64,000 nucleotides of DNA, from contig NZ_UHFN01000007.1 in assembly GCF_900459405.1 (NCBI RefSeq), positions 496,001 to 560,000 of the forward strand, written 5' to 3'. The notes under the pieces are model-generated. The model worked only from the letters and a program-made list of their open reading frames with translations, searched no databases and was not told the DNA's origin. The translations under genes and the position numbers were made by a program. Shown in pieces: positions 35,688 to 44,494 of this stretch (positions within the stretch are counted from its first letter, which is position 1; every line of letters begins with the position of its first letter). Source of the DNA: Streptococcus hyointestinalis (GTDB lineage: Bacteria; Bacillota; Bacilli; Lactobacillales; Streptococcaceae).

Positions 35688-36923
35688 ATGAATACTGGTA
35701 GTTTAGCATTTATCTTTATCTGTACTGGTTTGGTCTTTTTTATGGTACCTGGCTTAGCTTTCTTTTACGGTGGGCTTGGACGGCGTAAAAATGTCATCAA
35801 TACCATGATGATGTGTGTGGTGCCGATTGCCATCGGGACACTGCTATGGTTTGCAGTCGGCTATTCTCTGTCTTTTGGTGGAGATGGGGATTTTATTGGA
35901 AATTTCAGTCATCTCTTTTTTAATAAGGTTAGTGAGACGACGAGCAGTAGAGGATTAGACATTCCAGATGCCTTGTTTGCCATGTTTCAGATGATGTTTT
36001 CCATCATAGCAGTAGCGATTTTAACAGGGGCTGTTGCTGGTCGTATGCGCTTCCTGCCAATGGTGATTTTCATGGTTTTCTGGCTGTTGTTGGTCTACTA
36101 TCCATTTGCACACATGGTCTGGGACGAGGGCTTTCTCGCACAGCTAGGAACTATTGACTTTGCAGGTGGCGATGTGGTGCACATCACATCTGGTGTCTCT
36201 GGCTTAGTTTTAGCCCTTATGTTAGGAAAAAGACGCAACTACCAGCGCTTAGAATACCGTCCGCACAATGTTCCCTTTGTGCTACTTGGAGCAGGGATTC
36301 TCTGGTTAGGTTGGTTTGGTTTTAATGCAGGCTCTGCTCTTTCTGCAAATAGCCAAGCGGTTCACGCTTTACTAACCACGCATTTATCAGCGGCTGCAGC
36401 CATGTTTTCTTGGATAGTGATTGAGGCTTGCCTTACTAAAAAGGTCTCTCTTGTCGGAGCTTCGACGGGGTTAATCGCTGGTCTCGTTGCTATAACACCT
36501 GCTGCTGGTTTCGTATCCACATGGAGTTCTATTGTTATCGGTTTTGCGGTCAGTCCTATTTGCTATGCAGCCATCTCTGTTTTGAAACATCGCTTGGGCT
36601 ATGATGATGCTCTAGATGCCTTTGGTTGTCATGGTGTCGGCGGGATTTTTGGAGGTCTAGTGACGGGTATTTTTACCCTGCCGAGCTTGGCGCTAGATAA
36701 AGAAAATGTTGGGATTATCTATGGCAATGGTCATCTTTTATGGGTTACGATTATTGCTATTCTTGTGACTGTGCTTTGGTCTGCGATTGCCACTTTTGTA
36801 ATCGTCAAAGGGATTCAAATCTTTATGCCAATACGTGTTACAGAGCGTGCTGAGGCGATTGGTCTTGATGATAGCGAGCATGGTGAGACCGCTTACCCAA
36901 CCTTTATGGGATTAGACTCGTAA
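35688..36923 (+). CDS. amtB: Ammonium transporter AmtB
   Basis: 411-aa Amt/MEP channel with 11 helices. The start MNTGSLAFIFICTGLVFF has AGGAGG upstream. Pore histidines occur in GDVVHITSGVSG and FGCHGVGG. It forms an operon with glnK and its promoter carries a GlnR site, so ammonium capture is switched on in nitrogen shortage. Confidence 0.94.
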   Translation: MNTGSLAFIFICTGLVFFMVPGLAFFYGGLGRRKNVINTMMMCVVPIAIGTLLWFAVGYSLSFGGDGDFIGNFSHLFFNKVSETTSSRGLDIPDALFAMFQMMFSIIAVAILTGAVAGRMRFLPMVIFMVFWLLLVYYPFAHMVWDEGFLAQLGTIDFAGGDVVHITSGVSGLVLALMLGKRRNYQRLEYRPHNVPFVLLGAGILWLGWFGFNAGSALSANSQAVHALLTTHLSAAAAMFSWIVIEACLTKKVSLVGASTGLIAGLVAITPAAGFVSTWSSIVIGFAVSPICYAAISVLKHRLGYDDALDAFGCHGVGGIFGGLVTGIFTLPSLALDKENVGIIYGNGHLLWVTIIAILVTVLWSAIATFVIVKGIQIFMPIRVTERAEAIGLDDSEHGETAYPTFMGLDS

Positions 36924-36941
36924 TTTAGAGAGGAGTTGTCA

Positions 36942-37283
36942 ATGAAAAAAGTAGAAGCGATTATCCGTTCGGATAAGCTAGAAGATTTAAAAGACGCCAT
37001 GACAAAAGAAGGACTTGCTAGAGGGATGACCGTCTCACAAGTCCTAGGCTATGGGAATCAAAAAGGCTTTGCAGAATATGTCCGTGGTCAAAAAGTCATC
37101 CCAGCACTTCTTGCCAAGGTCAAAGTAGAAGTTGTCACTAAAGACGATGAGGTGGATAAATTAGTTGCACTGGTGCGAGAAGCCGTCCAAACTGGCGACG
37201 TCGGAGACGGCAAAATCTTCGTCATCCCAATTGACGATGTGATTCGCATTAGAACCGGAGAACACGGCGCAGATGCTTTGTAG
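36942..37283 (+). CDS. glnK: PII nitrogen regulatory protein GlnK
   Basis: 113-aa PII protein that blocks AmtB according to ADP/ATP and 2-oxoglutarate. The start is ATG 36942 with GAGGAG upstream. The T-loop reads [17 protein letters not shown]; the position equal to Tyr51 of enteric PII is Val, so no uridylylation is expected. The C-terminal nucleotide-binding part [12 protein letters not shown] is normal. Operon partner of amtB. Confidence 0.93.
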   Translation: MKKVEAIIRSDKLEDLKDAMTKEGLARGMTVSQVLGYGNQKGFAEYVRGQKVIPALLAKVKVEVVTKDDEVDKLVALVREAVQTGDVGDGKIFVIPIDDVIRIRTGEHGADAL

Positions 37284-37330
37284 AAGAGTAAGATAAAAGG
37301 ATAGCGGTGCTATCCTTTTATCTTACTCTT
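37284..37330. terminator. Bidirectional terminator glnK / lipoprotein gene
   Basis: Perfect 22-bp inverted repeat (37284-37305 with 37309-37330) around a GGT loop. It overlaps the lipoprotein stop codon. Confidence 0.88.
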
Positions 37331-38120
37331 CAAGTTTGTAATAATCATCTAGAGAAACTTGCATTGAAGAGAATGTTTCAGATGTTGAAAATTCTAATTT
37401 ACGTTTTTCGTTTTTATCCCAACTATCTATATAAATTGTCTGTGTGTCTATGGTTACTCCTTGATCATCAATTAATTTGATAGAGAGTCCTAGATTACTA
37501 ATTTTTAGACCAGTTGTGTTTTCAACAGTAGCTGTGTAATAGAAATAGTCCTCGCTAGATTCTGCTTCGTCCTTTGTAAAAGCAATTGTTTTTACAAAAT
37601 TTGTAAGTTTTTCTTTATTTTTATTATTTTGATTGACTTCTTTTCCTGATGCTAGTAATTCATCTAAAATGTCTTGATATTTTGAAGAGACCTTGATTTT
37701 TTTAATCGCATTAATAGCGATAAGTTTAGATGTTCTAGCATCATAGTGTTTAGACCAGTTTTCATCGAAAGATTTAGAGCCATAAGTTTTTGCGACTGAA
37801 AGACCCTCTTTTAGTTCATTAATGTAAGCTAGTGCCGCTTCTTGCAACTTGCTATTTTTAAACTTTAAGTTTTGGTATTTTTTGATTTGTTCTAATTCTT
37901 TTTGTGTAGCTGTGGTATATCCTTTTTTAGATAAAACTTCATCTGCATTGCTTTTGTTATTAGTATATGCCCAGCGATTCTCTAGTCCTTTTTCAAGGCT
38001 AGACATAAAATCAGAATCATAATATTTTTCTTGTTCTTTTGTGCTGTTGGAGCAAGCGGATAAAAAGAGTACACTTAGCAATGCTGTTGCTACGACAAGT
38101 AAAAGTGAGCGCTTTTTCAT
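37323..38120 (-). CDS. Lipoprotein with FxLYD-like C-terminus
   Basis: 265-aa lipoprotein, function unknown. Lipobox FLSAC puts the lipid on C23. Residues 30-165 are charged and helical; residues 170-262 look like an FxLYD/DUF-type beta-sandwich (YFYYTATVENTTGLKISNLG, SWDKNEKRKLEFS). Base composition is more AT-rich than nearby genes, and an IS630 element lies just upstream, so acquisition is possible. Confidence 0.75.
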   Translation of the reverse strand: MKKRSLLLVVATALLSVLFLSACSNSTKEQEKYYDSDFMSSLEKGLENRWAYTNNKSNADEVLSKKGYTTATQKELEQIKKYQNLKFKNSKLQEAALAYINELKEGLSVAKTYGSKSFDENWSKHYDARTSKLIAINAIKKIKVSSKYQDILDELLASGKEVNQNNKNKEKLTNFVKTIAFTKDEAESSEDYFYYTATVENTTGLKISNLGLSIKLIDDQGVTIDTQTIYIDSWDKNEKRKLEFSTSETFSSMQVSLDDYYKLEE

Positions 38121-38290
38121 AATTCAAAATCCTTTCACAGCTTTTAGTGTGGTTCAGCTAGTTGCACATGTCATATAGAAAAGAAGTTATAGTTGGCCAG
38201 TTAAGCGTTTTCTATCTATTTTTATTTTAAATTATTTATTTCATTTTATCAATAGCAAGTTAAGGTAGATAATAAATTTAGAAAATATAG

Positions 38291-38810
38291 TTATTTAGTT
38301 TTAAAATAGTATTCCAAAGCAGACTGAACAGAACGACCTGTTCTTAACAATTCAGTCACCTTTCTTTTTAGAGTAGCCCAAAACTGTTCGATGGGATTGA
38401 GTTCAGGGGAATAAGGTGGAAGCGGAAGAAAATAGTGTCCCTTAGCCACTGCAAGCTCATCTAGTTGTTTCTTGGGGTGAAAAGCTGCATTATCCATAAT
38501 GATGACATGGGGTTCTGTCAAGGATGGCAATAGCTGCTCCTGATACCACTTGATAAATAATTCCGCTGTCATCGTTCCATGATAAAGCAAGGGGGCTATA
38601 ATTTTAGAACCAATTTGACCAGCTACTACCGAAATTCTTTCGAATCTGCGTCCACTTACCTTGTCGTATACTTTCTCCCCTCGAGGTGCTCTAGCTTTGT
38701 GACGATAAAGATAAGTATCAATGCCAGTCTCATCAATATAAACAATAGGGGTGTTTGGAAAGCAGGCTAAAACATCAAGATAGCGTCTCACCTTTTCGCT
38801 ATCTTGTTCT
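38291..38810 (-). CDS. IS630 transposase, OrfB (DDE part)
   Basis: C-terminal catalytic part of the transposase. The DDE triad is visible: YIDETGID, IIMDNAAFH and NPIEQFWATLKRK. The first possible start is GTG 38791, but the frame is open back to the A7 run shared with OrfA, so a fusion by frameshifting is likely. Together OrfA and OrfB give the length of a normal IS630 transposase (about 280 aa). Confidence 0.85.
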
Positions 38811-39140
38811 TTATAGGTTGTGGTCTTTTTTTAAAGTGATGTTCAGTTTTTTTAAGGCAGCCCAAACTGAGGGAATACTACAGTCAAAATGCTCTGCAAT
38901 TTCCCTTAAGAAAGCATCTGGATGTTCCTTGACATAGGCTTCTAACTTATCCAATGGCAATTTGCGAGGGCTTGGTTTTCTTTTTTGGCGCTCCAAATGA
39001 CCTAGTTCTTTGAGTTGTTTCTCCCACAGATACAGTGTATTAGTGCTAATTCCAAATAACTGACACGTTTCTTTTTTGGAATGACCAGCCTCTACATAAT
39101 TAATAACTCGTTTTCTAAAATCTATTCCGTAACTTTTCAT
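38811..39140 (-). CDS. IS630 transposase, OrfA (DNA-binding part)
   Basis: 109-aa N-terminal half with two helix-turn-helix segments (DFRKRVINYVEAGHSKKET; DAFLREIAEHFDCSIPSVW). It ends a few codons after an A7 tract, from which a shift by +1 enters OrfB. The start is ATG 39140 (MKSYGIDF). Confidence 0.85.
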   Translation of the reverse strand: MKSYGIDFRKRVINYVEAGHSKKETCQLFGISTNTLYLWEKQLKELGHLERQKRKPSPRKLPLDKLEAYVKEHPDAFLREIAEHFDCSIPSVWAALKKLNITLKKDHNL

Positions 39141-39276
39141 AAGTATAGTATAACACATACTATATAGAAACTAACAAACTATAATTGTTATAACAAAGAT
39201 ATTTTAGAAAGGTAGGTATGTCTATCTATCTTTTTCATTTTGTTTGCGAAAAATATCACAAAAAATCGCTGAAATC

Positions 39277-39306
39277 TTTACAAAATTCAGAAAATTGTGT
39301 TATAAT
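39277..39306 (+). promoter_or_regulatory. serC promoter with CodY box
   Basis: TTTACA (39277-39282), 18-nt spacer, TATAAT (39301-39306). AAAATTCAGAAAATT (39282-39296) matches the CodY motif at 13 of 15 positions and fills the spacer, as at livJ. Confidence 0.72.
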
Positions 39307-39331
39307 CGTAAAATATAACGGAGGTATTCTT

Positions 39332-40423
39332 ATGACAATTTATAATTTTTCTGCAGGTCCTGCAGTTTTACCGAAACCAGTGCTAGAGAAGGCACAGCGT
39401 GAGTTTCTTGATTATCAAGGCAGTGGCATGAGTGTTTTGGAGATGTCACACCGTTCCAGTGAGTTCGATGCCATTATCAAGGACGCTGAGTCGACTTTGC
39501 GTGAGTTGATGGCAATTCCAGACAATTATAAAGTCATTTTTCTACAAGGGGGTGCCTCCACTCAATTTTCGATGATTCCGCTCAACTTTGCAAAGGGTGG
39601 CAAGGCTTATTATCTGGTTGGTGGTTCTTGGGGGAAAAAGGCTTACACTGAGGCGGTTAAGCTCTCTGAGACCATTCCTTTTGAGCCGATTTTACTAGCT
39701 TCATCTGAAAAAGACAATTATAATCATATCCCGACTTTTGATGCGTCAGCGATTGACAAGGAAGCGTCTTATGTCCATATCACGACCAACAACACCATCG
39801 AAGGCACAGCTATTTACGACTTGCCAGATACTAACGGTGTGCCGATTATCGCTGATATGTCGTCTAATATCTTGGCAGTGCGCTACAATGTCGAGGATTT
39901 TGCTATGATCTATGCAGGTGCGCAAAAGAATATCGGACCTGCTGGGGTGACGGTGGTCATTGTGCGTGAGGATTTCTTAAACGACACACCAGCCCTGTCT
40001 AGCATGCTTGATTACCGCATTCAGGCAGACGCTGGCTCACTTTACAATACCCCACCAGCCTACAGTATCTACATCTCAAAACTCGTTTTTGACTGGGTCA
40101 AGGAAATGGGCGGTGTGGACAAGATGGAAGCGCTCAACCGTGAGAAGTCTCAACTCCTCTACGACTTCATCGAGCAATCAGACTTCTACACAAGTCCTGT
40201 TATCAATAAGGAAGAGCGCTCTGTTGCCAACATTCCTTTTGTAACCCCAAGTAAGGACTTAGACAGCAAATTTGTGGCTGAAGCGACTCCGCTTGGTTTT
40301 AAAAACATCAAAGGGCACCGCTCAGTTGGTGGCATGCGAGCTAGTCTCTACAACGCTTTCCCACGTCAAGGGGTTGTGGATTTGATTGCATTTATGGAAA
40401 AATTTGAAAAAGAAAACAGCTAG
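39332..40423 (+). CDS. serC: Phosphoserine aminotransferase
   Basis: 363-aa PLP transaminase making 3-phosphoserine. The start [14 protein letters not shown] has CGGAGG upstream; upstream codons in frame cross the promoter. Conserved QGGASTQF, the PLP lysine in [12 protein letters not shown] and [11 protein letters not shown] are present. Followed by serA. Confidence 0.95.
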   Translation: MTIYNFSAGPAVLPKPVLEKAQREFLDYQGSGMSVLEMSHRSSEFDAIIKDAESTLRELMAIPDNYKVIFLQGGASTQFSMIPLNFAKGGKAYYLVGGSWGKKAYTEAVKLSETIPFEPILLASSEKDNYNHIPTFDASAIDKEASYVHITTNNTIEGTAIYDLPDTNGVPIIADMSSNILAVRYNVEDFAMIYAGAQKNIGPAGVTVVIVREDFLNDTPALSSMLDYRIQADAGSLYNTPPAYSIYISKLVFDWVKEMGGVDKMEALNREKSQLLYDFIEQSDFYTSPVINKEERSVANIPFVTPSKDLDSKFVAEATPLGFKNIKGHRSVGGMRASLYNAFPRQGVVDLIAFMEKFEKENS

Positions 40424-40474
40424 AAGCTGTCAAGAGAAAAAAGAAAGGCGTTAGCAATAACGAGTGTGGTGCGT

Positions 40475-41650
40475 ATGGTTTTTAGTGTCAGAACCTATAA
40501 CAATATCAATCAAATCGGTCTCAAAGAGCTGGGCAATCAATTTCAAGTGGACGGTGATAAGGCGGACAATCCAGACGCCTTTATCATTCGCAGCCAAAAT
40601 CTTCACGGTGAGACTTTCCCAGAGAACTTAAAGGCAATCGCAAGAGCAGGAGCAGGGACCAACAATATCCCAATCGACCAAGCCACAGAGCAAGGCATTG
40701 TCGTCTTTAACACCCCAGGAGCCAACGCCAATGCGGTGAAAGAAGCCGTGATTGCGTCCTTGCTCTTATCAGCTCGTGATTACATCGCAGCCAATACTTG
40801 GGTAAACAAGCTAACGGGTGACGACATTCCAAAGCAAGTCGAAGCAGGGAAAAAGCAGTTTGCAGGTAGCGAAATTGCAGGCAAAATACTTGGTGTCATT
40901 GGGTTAGGAGCGATTGGAGCACGCATTGCCAATGATGCTAGACGTCTTGGTATGAACGTCCTTGGATACGACCCTTATGTCTCCATTGAAGCGGCGTGGA
41001 ACATCTCAAGCCACGTTAAGCGTGTTAACGATTTGAAGGAAATTTTTGCTAACTGTGATTACATCACGGTGCATGTGCCTTTGACAGACGATACCCGTCA
41101 TACTTTTGACAAGAACGCTTTTGCTAGCATGGCAAAAGGGACGACAATCATCAACTTTGCACGTGCTGAGTTGGTGGACAACAAAGCTCTCTTTGACGCC
41201 ATTGAGACAGGTGTTGTCAAGCACTATGTGACAGACTTTGGGGATAAGGATTTGCTTGGCAAAGAGCATATCACGGTCTTTCCTCACGTGGGTGGCTCAA
41301 CAGCAGAGGCTGAGCTTAACTGTGCTATCATGGCAGGAAAAACCATTCGTCGCTTTATGGAGACAGGTGAAATCATCAACTCTGTCAATTTTCCACGTGT
41401 TGAGCAAGCCTTGGTAGCACCTTACCGCATTACCTTGATTAACAAAAATGTCCCAAATATCGTCGCTCGTATCTCAACTGCCGTGTCAGACCTTGGCATT
41501 AACATTGATAACATCATCAACCGCTCTAAAGGCGATTACGCTTATACCCTTTTAGACCTTGATGAGGATGATCGTGCTAAAATCGACCAATTAGTTGCAA
41601 AATTTGAAGCAAGTGATAATATTGTACGTGTACGCTTGATTGAAAAATAA
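40475..41650 (+). CDS. serA: D-3-phosphoglycerate dehydrogenase
   Basis: About 391-aa NAD enzyme of serine synthesis. It has a Rossmann motif (GVIGLGAIGARIA), catalytic region (HVPLTDDTRH; HVGGSTAEAE) and a C-terminal ACT domain (residues about 320-391, TLINKNVPNIVARIS), implying serine feedback. GTG 40466 is an alternative start; neither has a strong ribosome site. It is 51 bp after serC in the same operon. Confidence 0.93.
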   Translation: MVFSVRTYNNINQIGLKELGNQFQVDGDKADNPDAFIIRSQNLHGETFPENLKAIARAGAGTNNIPIDQATEQGIVVFNTPGANANAVKEAVIASLLLSARDYIAANTWVNKLTGDDIPKQVEAGKKQFAGSEIAGKILGVIGLGAIGARIANDARRLGMNVLGYDPYVSIEAAWNISSHVKRVNDLKEIFANCDYITVHVPLTDDTRHTFDKNAFASMAKGTTIINFARAELVDNKALFDAIETGVVKHYVTDFGDKDLLGKEHITVFPHVGGSTAEAELNCAIMAGKTIRRFMETGEIINSVNFPRVEQALVAPYRITLINKNVPNIVARISTAVSDLGINIDNIINRSKGDYAYTLLDLDEDDRAKIDQLVAKFEASDNIVRVRLIEK

Positions 41651-41682
41651 AGCACGACTTTATTTGGGAAAGGCTATTTCAT

Positions 41683-42192
41683 ATGACATCCATCAAGGTT
41701 TATAAAACCACCTACACCACACCAATAGGACAATTGTCTCTTGTTGCGACAGATAAGGCACTGATAGGCGCTTGGTTTTTAGGGCAAAAGTACTACGAAG
41801 CAAAACTAGAGGATGCTGATGTCAAGCAGAGCACAAATCCCATTTTAGCTAAGGCTGTGTCTTGGCTAGACGCTTACTTTGTAGGAAGTAGTCTGCCTAG
41901 TAAGCCTGCTTTATCGTCTATCGGGACACCTTTCCAGCAAAAGGTCTGGCAGGTGCTAGCCACCATTCCACAAGGTTCTGTCATGACCTACGGTGAGATT
42001 GCAGATTGTCTAGGATGTCAGTCTGCTCAGGCTGTTGGTGGTGCTGTCGGTCGCAATCCCTTGTCAATTTTCATTCCCTGTCATAGGGTGATAAGCAGTA
42101 CTGGAGAGCTGACTGGCTATGCTGGTGGCTTGGACAAAAAGATATGGCTTTTAGAGCATGAGGGTGTCAGTTTGAAAAACAGCCTTTCTTAA
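41683..42192 (+). CDS. ogt: Methylated-DNA-protein-cysteine methyltransferase
   Basis: 169-aa DNA repair protein that takes alkyl groups from O6-alkylguanine. The acceptor Cys is in IPCHRVI and the DNA-binding helix in GGAVGRNPL. It lies 32 bp after serA and 16 bp before the next gene, so it is probably in the ser transcript. Confidence 0.92.
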   Translation: MTSIKVYKTTYTTPIGQLSLVATDKALIGAWFLGQKYYEAKLEDADVKQSTNPILAKAVSWLDAYFVGSSLPSKPALSSIGTPFQQKVWQVLATIPQGSVMTYGEIADCLGCQSAQAVGGAVGRNPLSIFIPCHRVISSTGELTGYAGGLDKKIWLLEHEGVSLKNSLS

Positions 42193-42208
42193 CCAAAAAG
42201 GAGAACAC

Positions 42209-42565
42209 ATGTTACAATTTTACCAATACCCACCTTGCACGACCTGCAAGCGTGCCAAAAAGGAGCTAGAAGAGTTAGGACTTGACTTTGATAGTATCAA
42301 TATCAAGGAAAATCCTCCGCAAGTGGAGCAGTTTGAAGCATGGCTTGCTCAAGGTCGCTTTAAGCTCAAACAGTTTTTTAACACCAGCGGTCAGGTCTAT
42401 CGTGACCTCGGGTTAAAGGACAAGCTCGCTACCATGGATGAAAAGGAAGCTCTGACTTTACTAGCAAGTAACGGCATGCTGATTAAGCGTCCTTTGCTGG
42501 TCAAAGACAGCGAACTGCTTCAAATTGGGCACCGCACGAGCTATCAGGATTTATGGAAGCAATAA
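42209..42565 (+). CDS. ArsC/Spx-family protein (YffB-like)
   Basis: 118-aa thioredoxin-fold protein with CTTC at residues 10-13 (YPPCTTCKRAKKEL) and the Arg region LIKRPLLV. It belongs to the ArsC/Spx superfamily; the CX2C motif is Spx-like. True Spx proteins bind RNA polymerase and are longer (about 132 aa), so a reductase or Spx-paralog role is open. Last gene before a terminator. Confidence 0.8.
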   Translation: MLQFYQYPPCTTCKRAKKELEELGLDFDSINIKENPPQVEQFEAWLAQGRFKLKQFFNTSGQVYRDLGLKDKLATMDEKEALTLLASNGMLIKRPLLVKDSELLQIGHRTSYQDLWKQ

Positions 42566-42566
42566 G

Positions 42567-42596
42567 AAAAGACTGGTCAAGTTGACCAGTCTTTTT
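42567..42596. terminator. Bidirectional terminator before exoA
   Basis: Nearly perfect 14-bp repeat AAAAGACTGGTCAA / TTGACCAGTCTTTT with T5; overlaps the exoA stop. Confidence 0.88.
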
Positions 42597-43422
42597 AGAT
42601 GTCAATCTCAAGTACAATAGGGGTGTGGTCTTGGCGACTACCTGAGTCAATCATATCAGACTTTGTGATTTTATCTGCGATACGATTGCTAGCTAGCCAG
42701 TAATCAATTCTCCAGCCGGAGTTGTTGATTTTACTGGTCTTGCTGCGTTGTGCCCACCAGCTGTAGACATTTGGCACATCACCGTGCATGTAGCGGAAAG
42801 TGTCGGTAAAACCTTTACTGAGCAGTTGTGTAAAGCCATGACGCTCCTCATCGGTAAAGCCAGGTGATCTGCGGTTGGCACTAGGATGAGCAAGGTCGAT
42901 TTCCTTGTGGGCAACGTTGTAGTCACCAGTAGCAAGGACTGGCTTTTGGCTATCGAGTTTCTCTAGATAATCAGCGTATTTCTCGTCCCAGACTTGGCGT
43001 TCAGCTAGACGTTTGAGACCGTCACCAGCATTTGGTGCATAAACTTGTGTGACAAAAAAGTCCTCAAACTCAAGGGTGATAATGCGCCCTTCGCTGTCCA
43101 TGGTTGATGGTGCGTCGATTTCTGGATAGGTGATGACTGGACTTAGCGTTTTGCGGTAGAGAAACATGGTGCCAGCGTAGCCTTTTCTTGCAGGCTCGAC
43201 AGATGAGCGCCAAGTAACAGCATAGTCTGGGAAATAGTCTTCTAAGATAGTCAGGTGTTTTTTGGTTGGGCCTTTGCTAGAGAGCTTGGTCTCTTGAATG
43301 GCGATGATGTCTGCATTTTCCTTGACCAAGGTATCAAGCACCTTGCGAGATAGCAGTGCACGAGCAGAGTCGCTAGTTAGTGCAGCATTGAGTGAATCAA
43401 TATTCCAAGAAATGAGTTTCAT
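42595..43422 (-). CDS. exoA: Exodeoxyribonuclease III / AP endonuclease
   Basis: 275-aa EEP-family nuclease for base-excision repair. Motifs: SWNIDSLN, IQETKLS, GDYNVAH, WRIDYWLAS and QDHTPIV. The start is ATG 43422 (MKLISWNIDS) with AAAGG nine nt upstream. A TATAAT lies upstream on the minus strand. Confidence 0.95.
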   Translation of the reverse strand: MKLISWNIDSLNAALTSDSARALLSRKVLDTLVKENADIIAIQETKLSSKGPTKKHLTILEDYFPDYAVTWRSSVEPARKGYAGTMFLYRKTLSPVITYPEIDAPSTMDSEGRIITLEFEDFFVTQVYAPNAGDGLKRLAERQVWDEKYADYLEKLDSQKPVLATGDYNVAHKEIDLAHPSANRRSPGFTDEERHGFTQLLSKGFTDTFRYMHGDVPNVYSWWAQRSKTSKINNSGWRIDYWLASNRIADKITKSDMIDSGSRQDHTPIVLEIDI

Positions 43423-43454
43423 AAGCATCCTTTAGTCTTTTTTAGCTTTATTAT

Positions 43455-43492
43455 AGCAAAAAAGCACAGACTTTGCCGTGTCTGTGCTTGTT
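43455..43492 (-). terminator. Terminator of the arginase-like gene
   Basis: AAGCACAGAC/GTCTGTGCTT stem followed by T-run on the minus strand; some bidirectional activity is possible. Confidence 0.8.
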
Positions 43493-43494
43493 TT

Positions 43495-44358
43495 TTAAGA
43501 GTTGAAAATGTCAATCTTCTCAAAAGCTTTGCGTAGATAAATAGCATCCCAAGGCAAATGCTCTGCAATAGACAAGCCTACAAGCTCAGCTTGTGTACTG
43601 ATGTCTTTGAAGATACCAACGACTTGGTCAAGCGTCAATTCACCAACAGCTGCAGGAAATGCCTCAACAGTGCTCTTTGGATCTGCTGGATAGACAGACC
43701 TAAAGTCATAAGGTGAAAGCACGTCCAAGTCGAGATGAACAGCAAGCACTTCGATATTATTTTCTTTTATCCAGTCAAGGATAACTTGGTTATTCTCTTT
43801 GAGATCGCTAGGAGTTGCGTAAGCGATTTTATCTAAAACGAGTGGGCCTTCTTCCTTGCGGAGGTCTTTGTCAATCAACCCAGCGTACATGACTTTTTGG
43901 CTATCAATAGGGCGTTTGACCTTGTCATCAAAGCTCTTAGCGCCTTGTCCCATGAGGTTGGCAAGAACCATCTCATGGAGGTGGCTTGAAAAGTCAGGTG
44001 TGGCAATATCTGGGTGGGCATCCAACCAGAGAACACCGAGCTTGTCGCCGTATTTTTCAGAGAGATAAGCAAACGGTGCTTGTGAGATAGAGCAGTCGCC
44101 TCCAAAGGTGATTACCTTTTCAGGAGCTTTTTGGGCTAAGACATCCAAAACAGTCTGAGTTTGGTCTGCTAGCTCATCATAGCGGTCAATTCCATTCTTA
44201 GTTGCCAGTGGAGCATCAAAGTTTGTCGGCACGTCAATTTTAATCATTTCATCCTGTGACGAAGGTGGCGCAATAACACTCAAGAGCTCCGCACCAAGAA
44301 CATAGTTGGGATTCATGCCTCCTTGCCATTGTGGCAGGAGTAAACGTAGTGTCGTCAT
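43495..44358 (-). CDS. Arginase/agmatinase/formiminoglutamase family protein
   Basis: 287-aa ureohydrolase-fold protein. Metal-site motifs are GGDCSIS, WLDAHPDI and HLDLDVLSP. The first motif is normally GGDHS; here the metal-ligand His is Cys. The second (DAHPD) and third (DLD) are intact. This pattern suggests an altered metal site or a divergent subgroup; the substrate is unknown. It has its own promoter (44455-44483) and terminator. Confidence 0.82.
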   Translation of the reverse strand: MTTLRLLLPQWQGGMNPNYVLGAELLSVIAPPSSQDEMIKIDVPTNFDAPLATKNGIDRYDELADQTQTVLDVLAQKAPEKVITFGGDCSISQAPFAYLSEKYGDKLGVLWLDAHPDIATPDFSSHLHEMVLANLMGQGAKSFDDKVKRPIDSQKVMYAGLIDKDLRKEEGPLVLDKIAYATPSDLKENNQVILDWIKENNIEVLAVHLDLDVLSPYDFRSVYPADPKSTVEAFPAAVGELTLDQVVGIFKDISTQAELVGLSIAEHLPWDAIYLRKAFEKIDIFNS

Positions 44359-44454
44359 AAAAGACCTCCTTAGTGAAGTTGTTGTGTGGAAAAGTGCTCT
44401 AAAGGCATATGCTTCAATAACATTGCATACGCAATAAAAAGCTCACGGTTAACT

Positions 44455-44483
44455 ATCTTAACAAGAAGAAAGACAAGTGTCAA
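44455..44483 (-). promoter_or_regulatory. Promoter of the arginase-like gene
   Basis: Minus strand TTGACA (44483-44478), 17-nt spacer, TAAGAT (44460-44455). It leaves an approximately 90-nt leader before the ATG, with ATTGC-ATAC-GCAAT as a small hairpin. Confidence 0.7.
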
Positions 44484-44494
44484 CCCTTAAAGCT

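Larger units (their letters stand above)
38188..39183 (-). mobile_element. IS630-family insertion sequence
   Basis: Two overlapping-phase transposase frames (38291-39140) of the IS630-Spn1 type. The ends are only tentative: TATAGTTGGCCAGTTAAG (from 38188) and the complement of CTAACAAACTATA (to 39183) are imperfect inverted repeats that begin with TA, the target dinucleotide of this family. The element lies between the lipoprotein gene and serC. Confidence 0.65.
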
